A stretch of 64,000 nt of DNA from Agrobacterium vitis. GTDB lineage: Bacteria > Pseudomonadota > Alphaproteobacteria > Rhizobiales > Rhizobiaceae. The notes beneath the pieces were generated by a model that did no database searches, was not told the origin of the DNA, and was given only the letters and a program-made list of their open reading frames with translations. Shown here piece after piece: positions 8,613 to 19,424 of this stretch (positions within the stretch are counted from its first letter, which is position 1; each line of letters starts with the position of its first letter). Both the position numbers and the translations under genes were made by a program. The stretch covers positions 479,001 through 543,000 of the forward strand of contig NZ_JACXXJ020000003.1 in NCBI RefSeq assembly GCF_014926405.1. The letters run 5' to 3'.

Positions 8613-9653
8613 GTGACAGCAAAGATCAGCCTGAAAAACGTGGCGCTGGACGCAGGCGTCTCGATCAGCACCGCCTCACATGCGCTGAACGGCACAGCAC
8701 CGCTAACCGCAGAGGTGCGCGACCGGGTGATCGCCTCTGCCCAACGGCTGGGCTATCTGGAAAAACGGCGCAACAAGGCGACCATTGCCACGCTGCGCTG
8801 CATTCTTTTGGCGGTTGCTGGCGACGCTGCTCCGCAAAGCGATCTCAATCTGGTCAGTTGGACGGTGATGAATGGGCTGCGCGAGGAGTGCGAGCGCCGG
8901 GCGATCCGCATCGTCCCTTGCGTCACGCCGGGCAACCGGATCGACGCCAATGAGGTAAAGCGGATTGCTGTTGCTGAAAAAGTTGATGGCATCGTTATCA
9001 TCAATGACGACAGGGCAGACTTTATCCGCGCGCTGGCGCAATTGGCGGTGCCATCTGTGATCATCAATGGCGAAGATCCGTCGATGCGGATCGATACGGT
9101 CACCGCCGGCAACCGGTTCGGCGCACGCCAGGCCATCGAGCATCTTCTGGCGCTTGGCCACCGTCGCATTCTGCATGTGACATGGCCGGGCCGCACCACC
9201 ATCCGCCGCCGCTATGATGGCTATGTTGACGCCTTTCTGGCAGCAGGATTGCCAGCCCCAATCGATATGGTGGTCGAGGCTGAGAGCTATGAGCCAGCCG
9301 AGGGCGAAAGGGTTTTGCGCGAATTGCTGACCCGTGACCCATCGTTGAAGCAGGCCACCGCGATTTTTTGCGCCGCCGATAATCTGGCGCTTGGCTGTCT
9401 GAAAACCTTGACAAAGGTAGGCATCAAGGTTCCCGAAGACATATCCGTGCTGGGCTGCGACGATATCCTGCCCGGCGAATTCAGCACTCCACCACTCTCG
9501 ACCATCCAGCTCCCCAGCGCAAGGCTTGGGGCTGCGGCTCTCAGCCTGATCGAGCAGCGGCTGGTGTCCATCGACCCGCTGCGGCCTGCCCATCGGCTGG
9601 AACTGGGATGCCGTCTGGTGCTGCGCGGCAGCATCGCACCGCCTCGCTGTTAA
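8613..9653 (+). CDS. LacI-family transcriptional regulator
   Basis: 346 residues, starting with GTG behind GAGGAT. N-terminal LacI helix-turn-helix with hinge (residues 5-55; LKNVALDAGVSISTASHALN), then a periplasmic-binding-protein-like sensor domain (about 65-340; VDGIVIINDD, RFGARQAIEHLLALGHRRI, FCAADNLALGCLKTL). It converges with the last gene of the pectin-type transport operon, 14 bp apart, and is the likely regulator of that operon and of the divergent solute-binding protein gene. Candidate operators lie at 17889-17926. The inducer would be a sugar or uronide; that is inferred from context. Confidence 0.9.
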   Translation: MTAKISLKNVALDAGVSISTASHALNGTAPLTAEVRDRVIASAQRLGYLEKRRNKATIATLRCILLAVAGDAAPQSDLNLVSWTVMNGLREECERRAIRIVPCVTPGNRIDANEVKRIAVAEKVDGIVIINDDRADFIRALAQLAVPSVIINGEDPSMRIDTVTAGNRFGARQAIEHLLALGHRRILHVTWPGRTTIRRRYDGYVDAFLAAGLPAPIDMVVEAESYEPAEGERVLRELLTRDPSLKQATAIFCAADNLALGCLKTLTKVGIKVPEDISVLGCDDILPGEFSTPPLSTIQLPSARLGAAALSLIEQRLVSIDPLRPAHRLELGCRLVLRGSIAPPRC

Positions 9654-9667
9654 TAACGTTCAGGGAC

Positions 9668-10720
9668 TTATTTCATCCCCGTCCCGGCAATGCCTGTCGT
9701 GATGTATTTTTGCAGGAACAGGAAGACCAGCGTCACCGGCATCAGGCTGAGGAAGGTCATGGCGAGGATGTAATTCCATTGCACCGAAAACTCGCCCTGA
9801 AAGGCATTGAGCCCGATCTGTAGGGTGAAATTCTCGCGGCTGCTGAGGACGATTAGCGGCCAAAGAAAGTCATTCCAGCGCCACAGTACCGAGAAAATCG
9901 CAAGCACCGCCAGCGCAGGCGCTGTCAACGGCAGGACGATCCGCCAGAAGATCCTGAATTCGCTGGCCGCATCCACCCGTGCCGCTTCGATCAACTCGTC
10001 GGGAATGGTCAGCATATATTGCCGCAGCAGAAACACCCCGGTCGGCGAAGCAATGGTCGGGATGATGACGCCCCAGAGGTTATCCACCAGCCCGACCCCG
10101 ACAATGACCAGATAGGCGGGCACCATCACCACGGTGAGCGGGATCATCAAGGTTGAGATAATCAGCACGAACACCGCCTTGTCGCCCCGAAACCGGTATT
10201 TCGACAGGGCAAAGGCCGCCAAGGCATTAACGATCAAGGTGAGAGCCGTCGCCACCACGGTGACGAAGACCGAGTTCTTGAGGAAGGTCAGGAAGGCAAA
10301 CCGGGTCAACGGGTCCGTGTAGTTTTCCGTGGCAATCGTCAGGCTTTGGACCGGTGTGATCGTGCGGGTATCGACGCTGACCGGGGTCTGCGGGTTTTCG
10401 GGATCGACCATCTGCGCCTTCAGGCCGATGCGCCGGACCATGGCCATCTGCCGGGTCGTGCCATCCATGCTGACCTGCCAGAGGCTGAGCGGCTTATCAT
10501 AGCCCTTGACCGTCACTTCCACCGCGTCTCGCGGCAGAAGCGTCGGTGGAAAACGGGTGATTTCGGCAGCCGGTTTCATCGAGGACAGACCCGCCCACAC
10601 CACCGGCACCAGCACCGCCAATGTGCCGAGGATCAGCCAGAGCCAGGCCAGCACATCGGTTACGCCAATGCGACCTTGGCGACGGGTGCGGGTCAGGAAA
10701 GTTACGGGATTGAGGCTCAT
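9668..10720 (-). CDS. sugar ABC transporter permease (MalG type)
   Basis: 350-residue inner-membrane permease, second of a pair. One N-terminal membrane segment (LAWLWLILGTLAVLVPVVWA) is followed by a soluble loop of about 110 residues. Five C-terminal membrane segments hold the EAA-type loop (EAARVDAASEFRIFWRIVLP), which contacts the ATPase. The periplasmic loop is longer than in ordinary MalG proteins, as also seen in some oligosaccharide systems. The start at 10720 (MSLNP) lies one base after the stop of the upstream permease; an in-frame ATG at 10750 would overlap it. Last gene of the operon and convergent with the LacI gene. Confidence 0.92.
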   Translation of the reverse strand: MSLNPVTFLTRTRRQGRIGVTDVLAWLWLILGTLAVLVPVVWAGLSSMKPAAEITRFPPTLLPRDAVEVTVKGYDKPLSLWQVSMDGTTRQMAMVRRIGLKAQMVDPENPQTPVSVDTRTITPVQSLTIATENYTDPLTRFAFLTFLKNSVFVTVVATALTLIVNALAAFALSKYRFRGDKAVFVLIISTLMIPLTVVMVPAYLVIVGVGLVDNLWGVIIPTIASPTGVFLLRQYMLTIPDELIEAARVDAASEFRIFWRIVLPLTAPALAVLAIFSVLWRWNDFLWPLIVLSSRENFTLQIGLNAFQGEFSVQWNYILAMTFLSLMPVTLVFLFLQKYITTGIAGTGMK

Positions 10721-10721
10721 A

Positions 10722-12826
<2,105 letters not shown>

Positions 12827-12849
12827 ATCATCCTCCCAGATGCATCAAT

Positions 12850-14178
12850 TTACTGTTGGACGAAATCCAGCGGGTTCCAGCCCTCCGGCAGGGGCTGCGG
12901 CCTGTCGATAACGAGATCGTCTATAGTCAGCCCTTCCACCCCACGGGCAAACACGCCCGGCATTCCGCCCGGATAGTCGATGAGCCCGACAATGCGTCCG
13001 TCAGCCCCGCGCGTCCAGGCATTGGCCCGGCCATGGGCCTCGGGCGATGGTGCCAGATCGGCATTGGTCGGACGCATATCATAGCGCAACGCGGTGCCAA
13101 GTACCCCGGGTTGTTGGGCCAGATGCACCCGATGCAACGCCACATCGTGAATACCGGCACCGGCCATGGAGACGAGGTTGATCGTGCCTTCCATCCGCCC
13201 GGTGATGTCCTCAATAACAAGTCCCCGCACCGCACCCGCCGGGCGCTCCGGCACCCGGTCCACCACCGTGACCGTCAGCGCCTCACCGGAGCCCCAGAAC
13301 CCGTCCGGCGTCTCCCGGCAATCCAGGTTGATGCGGGAGAACCTGACATCGGAGACCTTTCCGCCATCGCGGGAAAAAATCCCCAGGCCCCGGTTGGATT
13401 GTTCAACCCGGCAATCCTCAAACACTACACGGGAGAAATCCCCGAAGCTCTCGGTTCCCAGCTTCAGTGCACAACTCTGACTGGAGACGGCGCAGCGGCG
13501 CACCAGCACATCCTCGCAGGTGCCAATCGCCTTTCCATCCGGCCCGACGCTGGTTTTCAGGCAGATTCCATCATCGGCGGTGGAGATCGTGCAGTCCTCA
13601 ATCAGCACCCGACGGCAGGCGTCCAGCACAATGCCATCGGTATTGGGCAGGCGGCAATTGTTGCGGATCGCCACATTGGCAAGGCTGACATCCTCACAAT
13701 TAACGAAATGCAGTGTCCACATCGGCGAGTTTTCGACGTGAACATTGTCGAGACGCACGCCTCGGCACCCCTCCAGCACCAGAACGCGCGGACGAAATTC
13801 CGCCGGAATGAACACGCCGACGCTGACATCGTCACCGGCAATGAACGAATCGCCGCTGGCGTCGATGCGGCCCGGCCCGGTCAGCGCGATCGTGTCCGCG
13901 CCGCGCGCCACCAGCATGCCCCGGTTGGATTTTTCGGCAATGACCGAGACGATATTGTCGCCATAGGCCTGATAATCCGGCACAGGCCGCAATACGGCTC
14001 CCTCCCCCAGATGCAGCTCGACACCGGAGCGCAGCGTCAGCCCGCCAACCTGATGTGATCCGGCGGCAAGCGAAACCCTGCCCCCGCCAGAGGCAGACAC
14101 ATGGTCCATTGCCGCCTGAATGGCTTGCGTGCGGTCGCCGTGCTGCTGATCGATGACAATGTCCAGCGCCTGGGTCAT
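12850..14178 (-). CDS. GH28-family polygalacturonase-like glycosidase, cytoplasmic
   Basis: 442 residues forming a right-handed parallel beta helix of the polygalacturonase family. The family acidic residues are present in NTDGIVLDA (NTD motif) and STADDGICLKT (DD motif). The usual G-H-G and R-I-K motifs are not found in normal form: the regions read SCALKLGTESFG and NRGLGIFSRDGG. There is no signal peptide, so it should act on imported oligomers in the cytoplasm, as exo-acting GH28 enzymes do. Overlaps the upstream GH105 gene by four bases. Rhamnogalacturonan, homogalacturonan or xylogalacturonan fragments are all possible substrates. A relation to the plant-inducible PicA of Agrobacterium is possible but untested. 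Confidence 0.85.
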   Translation of the reverse strand: MTQALDIVIDQQHGDRTQAIQAAMDHVSASGGGRVSLAAGSHQVGGLTLRSGVELHLGEGAVLRPVPDYQAYGDNIVSVIAEKSNRGMLVARGADTIALTGPGRIDASGDSFIAGDDVSVGVFIPAEFRPRVLVLEGCRGVRLDNVHVENSPMWTLHFVNCEDVSLANVAIRNNCRLPNTDGIVLDACRRVLIEDCTISTADDGICLKTSVGPDGKAIGTCEDVLVRRCAVSSQSCALKLGTESFGDFSRVVFEDCRVEQSNRGLGIFSRDGGKVSDVRFSRINLDCRETPDGFWGSGEALTVTVVDRVPERPAGAVRGLVIEDITGRMEGTINLVSMAGAGIHDVALHRVHLAQQPGVLGTALRYDMRPTNADLAPSPEAHGRANAWTRGADGRIVGLIDYPGGMPGVFARGVEGLTIDDLVIDRPQPLPEGWNPLDFVQQ

Positions 14179-15296
14179 GCGGTGGTCTCCTGGGTCGCAG
14201 CCGCTTGGGCCAGTGCCACATCGGTCAGCAGCAGCAGCGCCAGGGCCTGGCCGTAAGGGGTCGGCAGGTTGGGTATCCGCCGGTAGAAATCCAGATCATG
14301 CCCCATCGGCGTGCCATCCGAGACACCTAGCACCACACCCTCATCATCGATATGGCGCAGCACAGCGGCAAGGGCGCGGTCGGCATTGAGCTTATCCTCC
14401 ACCGGCAGGATGCCCGCCTCGATGCCGCGCAATATGCCATAGGCAATCCCGGCGGTAGCCGAAGTTTCCAGCGGCGAGGTCGGATCATCCAGCAGCGTAT
14501 GGAACATGCCGTCCTCGCGCTGGAAGGCCTTCAGCGAGCGCAACTGGCTTTTCAGCACATTGGCCAGAAAGCGGCGGTCCTTTTCCGAGAGATCCGACAC
14601 CAGGAAGAACAGTTCCGGGATCGCCACGGTGATCCAGGCATTGCCCCGCGCCCAGAAGGCGCGGGCAAAATTATGACGACCGACAAAGGTCCAGCCGTGA
14701 TACCAGAGACCGGAGACCGGGTCCGAGAGATAACGGGCGTGGATCATGAACTGATAGACGGCCTCATCAATCCAGTCCTTGCGGCCAAAATGAACACCGG
14801 CTTGCGCCAAAAACAGCCCGGCCATGAACAGGGTATCATCCCAAAGCTCACCTTCATTCAGGCGTTCCTTGACCACATGCTGAAAGCCGCCATCCTCGGT
14901 TTTCGGCAGGCTTTTCACCAGCCATTCGGCCCAATCCTCCACCAGCGCGTTGAAATCGGGCCGATCGACATGACCGATCAGGATGGCGAGCGGCAGCATC
15001 GGCGCTGTGCTGTTGATCTGGCGCGGCGGCAGGCCACGACCGATCTGCATGGCATACCAATCCACGAGATCATGGATTGCCTTCCTGTCCCCACTGGCAA
15101 TGGCGCGGCGCAGGAAGCCGTAGAGACCGACGCCCACTTCCCAATCCCATTCGTCAAACTGAATGCCGCTTGCGCTGCCTTCCCCGCTCAAGCCTTCCTT
15201 GATCCCCTTGAGGCGGCTGAAAGCCACCGCCACTTTGTCGATTGTCTTTTGGAGGGCCGGATGGCCGGTCTCTGGCTGATGCATGGTCTGATCCAT
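14175..15296 (-). CDS. GH105 unsaturated rhamnogalacturonyl/uronyl hydrolase
   Basis: 373 residues, an alpha/alpha six-barrel of family GH105 (YteR/YesR-like), which removes the unsaturated uronic acid left at the non-reducing end after pectin lyase cleavage. Typical signatures are WDDTLFMAGLFLAQAG (including the catalytic-region aspartate), GLWYHGW and FARAFWARGNAW. No signal peptide. The start at 15296 directly abuts the previous stop; an in-frame ATG at 15282 is possible. It implies that the imported sugars are lyase products, so an extracellular pectate or rhamnogalacturonan lyase should exist elsewhere in the genome. Confidence 0.9.
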   Translation of the reverse strand: MDQTMHQPETGHPALQKTIDKVAVAFSRLKGIKEGLSGEGSASGIQFDEWDWEVGVGLYGFLRRAIASGDRKAIHDLVDWYAMQIGRGLPPRQINSTAPMLPLAILIGHVDRPDFNALVEDWAEWLVKSLPKTEDGGFQHVVKERLNEGELWDDTLFMAGLFLAQAGVHFGRKDWIDEAVYQFMIHARYLSDPVSGLWYHGWTFVGRHNFARAFWARGNAWITVAIPELFFLVSDLSEKDRRFLANVLKSQLRSLKAFQREDGMFHTLLDDPTSPLETSATAGIAYGILRGIEAGILPVEDKLNADRALAAVLRHIDDEGVVLGVSDGTPMGHDLDFYRRIPNLPTPYGQALALLLLTDVALAQAAATQETTA

Positions 15297-17813
15297 CTAC
15301 TGATAAAGAGGGGTGATTTCACCCCGATCCGGTTGGGCGCTGTCATAGGTCAGCACCGGTTGCGGCTTTTCATGGCTGAAGGGCAGCGGACGTGTCCCCA
15401 GCCGAAAGTCGCCGTCATAATTCAAAAACAGCACCTCACGGCCCGGCGGACGAACCCGAAGAGTTCTCGCCAGCGGGTCGAAGTCGATGCTGGTTGCTCG
15501 TGCTTTCAAGCAGAAAATCTCGAAAGCCGGCGCGTCCCCGGCTCCGACAATGGCCACCCAGCCCGAAATCGGTGCCAGCGCCCGCAATTCACGGCCTGCC
15601 GTCGCGCCTGCGTCCATCGGCTCCAGTCCGTGGCTGTTGTAAAGGGCGGCAAACCCGTGGCCCGAGCGGGTAAACACCCAGTTTTCCTCAATGATCACCT
15701 CGTCCAAACCGTCAATGCCCAGATAGGCGTGGGTGAACGGCAGGCGTCCGCCTTGCGTATCGGCAATCAGCAGGGCGGTATCGCCATATTGCGCCACCCT
15801 CGGCAGGATGCCGCTTCCCGCCCAATAGGAGGGCCGCTGCGAACCCCACGGATCGTCTTCGCCGGGATGGTTGATCCAGAGCCGCGCCATCGGATGGCCA
15901 GCCAGCCTGATATCCAGCACATGCTGCTGATGGCCTTTGCGTCCTGTCTTGTGATCAACCACCGTCGAAAGCTGCGAGGCGTGAGTCTTGAACACCACCA
16001 GCTTGCCGCTCTCCAGCCCCTGCGCATACCGCGCCTCGATGCTGCGTCCGTGCTTCAGCATCGCCAGTGGAGCCAGATCCTCCGGCGGCTGATAATGGCT
16101 GGCGCAGAACATTGGCAGGGAGGCGACACCACCATTCAGCCAGCCCTCTCCAAACGCCACCCAGGCGAAAGGCGCGAGTTCCGTCAGCGGCCCGGCCCGC
16201 AATTCCTTGTCATAGGCGCGGCCCTGCGATCCCGCTGGCACGCCCGCCAGTGTATGCAGGGCGATCATCCGGAAAATCAGGTCCAGCTGGTGGCGAGCAC
16301 GGGTGGCGATGTCAGGTTCCGCCCAATGGTCCAGCGCCAGCAGACCAATGAAATCAATGGGGTAATAGGCGGCGGAATTCCATTCGGCCAGCCCATGCGC
16401 CTCGACGCTGTCGAACCAGCGATGCAGCCGCTGACGGGCCAGCGCCGCCTGCTCTACACCCGTGCGGCCAGACGCCGAAAACACCGCATCCGGCATCAAC
16501 TGACCGGCCAGGAGCTGGCTGGTGTGGAAGCAGAGAACATGATTCTCGCTCCAGAACCACATCGTGTCATTGCCCGGCTCATCCACCCAATAGCGATAGT
16601 TCAGCACCGATTGGCGCACCCGCTCGCGCTGGTCCGGGGTCAGAACATCAGGGTAAGCGCCGAGCAGCCACAGCAGCGGCACAAGGATGAAATCCGAACA
16701 ATCCTCTCGCCGGTCGATAGAGGCAAGTGTATCGCTCAATAGCTTTTCCTGCACCGCGTCATCCACCTGCCCGCAGGCGGCCATGGCCAGCACCCGGCCG
16801 ATGCGCGGCGCACCATGGCGGGCGGAATAGACAAGCGCCTGCTGTTTGCGCTCCTCCAGACTGCCCTGCGAAATCTCCGGCTGTAAGCGGGTGAGGAAAG
16901 CAGCATCAATCACCCGGCTCGCCACACTGGCACCCTCGCCCATGCGCAGCCGCACCCCATGATAGCCATCGGCAATACCGAGCGTTTCCTGCACGGCAAG
17001 ACTTCTGTCCCCGGCGCGCAGCACCGCCTTCGCCTTTGCCAGCACGGCACGCTCATGACCATGGCTGTAGACGGTGATCTCGAGGGGAACATCGGTCTGC
17101 GGCGCCTCATCGAACAGCAATTCCAGCGGTTGACCGCAAAACACATCGCGAGCGGGACGCACGCTACGCATCAACCGTTCCAGCCGCGCAACCGTCGCCC
17201 CATCCAGAACCGCTGGCAGACGCACGGCAATCGGCTCTGCATCCGTCACTTCCAGCTCGACAAACCAGACCGTGTCGCGTTCCGCCAGGTCTTCGGTGTG
17301 AACCAGAATGTCATTATCGCCCTCGGTCAGTTGCAGGATGACATCCGACATGGATTCGAAATTGCGCCGGAACGGTTCGAAGCGAACCTGCTCCACGCCA
17401 TTCACCCAGATCCGCACCCCACCGCAGGTCTTCAGCCGCAGCGCCAGGCTTCTCGTCGCATCTGCCCGGAACGTGCCGCGCAGCCAGCGGCGCACATGGG
17501 TTGGAACATGCCAGAAATGGGTGAATTCCACCCGCCGATTGGCGCCCGGCAGATTGAGGTGATCAGGCTCCCAGTCGCACTCCGGTGCCAGATCGCGCCC
17601 GACCATCGTCGCCCAGAACGCCTTGCGGCACGGCAGATCGCCGACATCGACGAACCCGTTGATGAAGCGGTAATCGACGCGGTCCTCGGCGGGTGCTGCA
17701 ACACCTGCAAACACACTGGCAGTGAGCGGCGAGACCAGCCAGGACGTGATCGTCTCGCCTGTACGAACTTCATAAACCGGATCTTTTGCTGCTGACACGT
17801 AATGATTGTTCAT
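15297..17813 (-). CDS. large uncharacterised protein of a pectin-type operon
   Basis: 838 residues from an ATG at 17813 behind GGGAGGCGAG; the frame is open to 17897 but lacks a better start. No signal peptide. The first 200 residues look like a beta-sandwich (VRIWVNGVEQVRFEPF, DNDILVHTEDLAERDT), as in sugar-binding modules. The centre (about 300-560) is helix-rich with WFWSENHVLCFHTSQLL and GLAEWNSAAYYPIDF, reminiscent of alpha/alpha toroid lyases and hydrolases. The C-terminal part is beta-rich. I cannot assign a family. Leading gene of the operon, so probably a glycoside-degrading enzyme acting before GH105 and GH28. Could be a glycosidase or a lyase. Confidence 0.6.
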   Translation of the reverse strand: MNNHYVSAAKDPVYEVRTGETITSWLVSPLTASVFAGVAAPAEDRVDYRFINGFVDVGDLPCRKAFWATMVGRDLAPECDWEPDHLNLPGANRRVEFTHFWHVPTHVRRWLRGTFRADATRSLALRLKTCGGVRIWVNGVEQVRFEPFRRNFESMSDVILQLTEGDNDILVHTEDLAERDTVWFVELEVTDAEPIAVRLPAVLDGATVARLERLMRSVRPARDVFCGQPLELLFDEAPQTDVPLEITVYSHGHERAVLAKAKAVLRAGDRSLAVQETLGIADGYHGVRLRMGEGASVASRVIDAAFLTRLQPEISQGSLEERKQQALVYSARHGAPRIGRVLAMAACGQVDDAVQEKLLSDTLASIDRREDCSDFILVPLLWLLGAYPDVLTPDQRERVRQSVLNYRYWVDEPGNDTMWFWSENHVLCFHTSQLLAGQLMPDAVFSASGRTGVEQAALARQRLHRWFDSVEAHGLAEWNSAAYYPIDFIGLLALDHWAEPDIATRARHQLDLIFRMIALHTLAGVPAGSQGRAYDKELRAGPLTELAPFAWVAFGEGWLNGGVASLPMFCASHYQPPEDLAPLAMLKHGRSIEARYAQGLESGKLVVFKTHASQLSTVVDHKTGRKGHQQHVLDIRLAGHPMARLWINHPGEDDPWGSQRPSYWAGSGILPRVAQYGDTALLIADTQGGRLPFTHAYLGIDGLDEVIIEENWVFTRSGHGFAALYNSHGLEPMDAGATAGRELRALAPISGWVAIVGAGDAPAFEIFCLKARATSIDFDPLARTLRVRPPGREVLFLNYDGDFRLGTRPLPFSHEKPQPVLTYDSAQPDRGEITPLYQ

Positions 17814-17888
17814 GGCTCGCCTCCCTGCGATCATGAAAATATTTTTTACTCGGTCGAATTTCGATAGAAAAAACAGAGATCGCCGAAT

Positions 17889-17902
17889 TTTCGTCAACGA
17901 AA
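17889..17902. promoter_or_regulatory. palindrome in the divergent promoter, candidate LacI operator
   Basis: TTTCGT-CA-ACGAAA, a perfect 6-bp dyad in the gap between the divergent 838-residue-protein gene and the solute-binding protein gene. A related half-matched dyad (TTTC-GATA-GAAA) lies at about 17858-17869. LacI proteins bind short palindromes of this kind; the LacI gene at 8613 is the obvious candidate. Confidence 0.4.
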
Positions 17903-17905
17903 CAG

Positions 17906-17926
17906 CTTGACGACAGGTTTGTCAAG
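17906..17926. promoter_or_regulatory. CTTGAC inverted repeat in the divergent promoter
   Basis: CTTGAC at 17906-17911 and GTCAAG at 17921-17926 form an inverted repeat with a 9-base spacer. Each arm contains a -35-like TTGAC, one per strand, so it may be a two-way promoter element, an operator, or both. Confidence 0.35.
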
Positions 17927-18003
17927 TCTCAAAAAGGTTGAGGAGGAGCATGACATTGAGGAGTGTTATGCCATTTATGAAAATATTTTTACGGGAGGGA
18001 CTC

Positions 18004-19281
18004 ATGTCAAAAATTCTGTCAGGCGTCAGCGCCATCGTCTTGTCGGCGCTTGCGCTCAGTCATCCGGCCTTTGCCGAAACCAAAACCATCACCTTTCTGT
18101 TCACCGATGACGATCAGTCCTATGTCGAGCATATGGCGGTGCTGAGCAAACAGTTCGAAGCTGCTCATCCTGACGTGAAGGTCAATTTCGTATCTTCAGG
18201 CTATGATGCCGTCGCCAAGCAATTGCCGGTGCAGCTGGCCGTCGGCGAAGGCCCGGATCTGGCGAAGATCACCGATTGGCAATTGGCGCCCTTCTATCTC
18301 GACATGCGGCCCTATATGAAGGACCCGGATGGCTACGCCAAACTGCATGGCGAAAGCCTCAACCAGTTGCGCCTGCCCGGCGTCAACGACCCGAAATCGA
18401 TCAATGGCTATGTCGCCTCGCAGACCCTGAATCTGCCCTTCGTCAACAAGACATTGTTCGAGCAGGCGGAAGAGCCGCTGCCCGGCCCGAAAGCAACGCT
18501 GAAAGATATCGTCGAGGCTTCCGCCCGGGTGGCGAAAAAGACCGGCGTGCAGATCCCCTTCACCATGGACCGTTCCGGCCATCGGTTTTCCGGCGCGGCC
18601 TTTTCCTATGGCTCGTCCTATGTGAAGGACGGCAAGTTCAGCTTTCCCGACGAGGCCGCCAAGACCTATATTGCCGATCTCTACAACTGGACGAAGGATG
18701 GCAGCTTTCCCAAGGAAATGTGGGGCGCCGCTGGCGGTTCGCAATACAAGAACATGGGCGACGAATTCGTCAATGGCAATGTGGTGACCTATCTGGCCGG
18801 CAACTGGATGGTCAATCCGTTCCAGAAGAAGATCGGCGACGCCTTCGAATGGACGGCAATCAACGCGCCCTGCGGCACCGCTGGCTGCTATGCCATGCCG
18901 GGTGCCACCGCCATCGCCGGCTTCAAACGCACCAAATACCCGGAAGCCGTCGCCCAATTCATCGAATTTCTCGGCTCCGAGAAAGTCCAGCGCGAGATTG
19001 CCGAAAACTACGTGATCCTGACGGGCGCGGAGATCGACAAGCCACAATACAAGCTGACGGACGATAACGCCAAGGCGTCCATGGCCGTCTTCAACGACAA
19101 CGAAAAGAACGTGCCGCAGGAAGCGCGGATTTTTGAAAAGAAAAAGGGCGGTTCGGCGCTTTACCAGCAGATCGTCCAGCGCATGAGCCAGCTGATCGTC
19201 GGCGAATTGACGCTGCAACAGACCTATGACGCCCTGGCCGCCGATATCGACAAGATCAACGTGGCAACGGCGACGAAGTAA
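18004..19281 (+). CDS. sugar ABC transporter solute-binding protein
   Basis: 425-residue family-1 extracellular solute-binding protein. The signal peptide MSKILSGVSAIVLSALALSH ends in a PAFA-ETK cleavage site. The mature protein starts as such proteins do (ITFLFTDDDQSYVEHM) and carries GEGPDLAKITDWQLAPF, FVNGNVVTYLAGNWMV and FLGSEKVQREIAENY, typical of CUT1 binding proteins. The start at 18004 follows GGGAGGGA; the frame is open upstream to 17938. Transcribed divergently from its permease and ATPase genes, from a shared control region, so the two arms are probably co-induced. Confidence 0.92.
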   Translation: MSKILSGVSAIVLSALALSHPAFAETKTITFLFTDDDQSYVEHMAVLSKQFEAAHPDVKVNFVSSGYDAVAKQLPVQLAVGEGPDLAKITDWQLAPFYLDMRPYMKDPDGYAKLHGESLNQLRLPGVNDPKSINGYVASQTLNLPFVNKTLFEQAEEPLPGPKATLKDIVEASARVAKKTGVQIPFTMDRSGHRFSGAAFSYGSSYVKDGKFSFPDEAAKTYIADLYNWTKDGSFPKEMWGAAGGSQYKNMGDEFVNGNVVTYLAGNWMVNPFQKKIGDAFEWTAINAPCGTAGCYAMPGATAIAGFKRTKYPEAVAQFIEFLGSEKVQREIAENYVILTGAEIDKPQYKLTDDNAKASMAVFNDNEKNVPQEARIFEKKKGGSALYQQIVQRMSQLIVGELTLQQTYDALAADIDKINVATATK

Positions 19282-19306
19282 GCCGTTAGGCGTGAGACAG
19301 TGTAAA

Positions 19307-19331
19307 GGCCGTCCAGCAATCTGGGCGGTCC
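19307..19331 (+). terminator. hairpin after the solute-binding protein gene
   Basis: GGCCG-t-CCAG, a CAAT loop, then CTGG-g-CGG-t-CC, followed by TCTTT. It lies 26 bp past the stop and separates the binding-protein gene from the lactate dehydrogenase gene. Confidence 0.5.
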
Positions 19332-19424
19332 TCTTTGTGAATGGCGACTCTTCCCTTGCAACCGCCGAAATTTGGCCGCACACCATGTCCAAAACGATGT
19401 GCAGATTTGAAAGGACAAGGTGCC

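Noticed and set aside
14352..16742. Open plus-strand frame of 796 codons
   Set aside because: It lies antisense to the GH105 gene and the 838-residue-protein gene, both of which have clear protein features and ribosome sites. The antisense product is rich in His, Gln, Arg and Pro without domains, a normal effect of GC-rich third positions.
17906..17926. FNR-type site in the pectin divergent promoter
   Set aside because: CTTGAC-N9-GTCAAG has arms too far apart and lacks the ATCAA half; it fits a generic dyad or paired -35 elements better.
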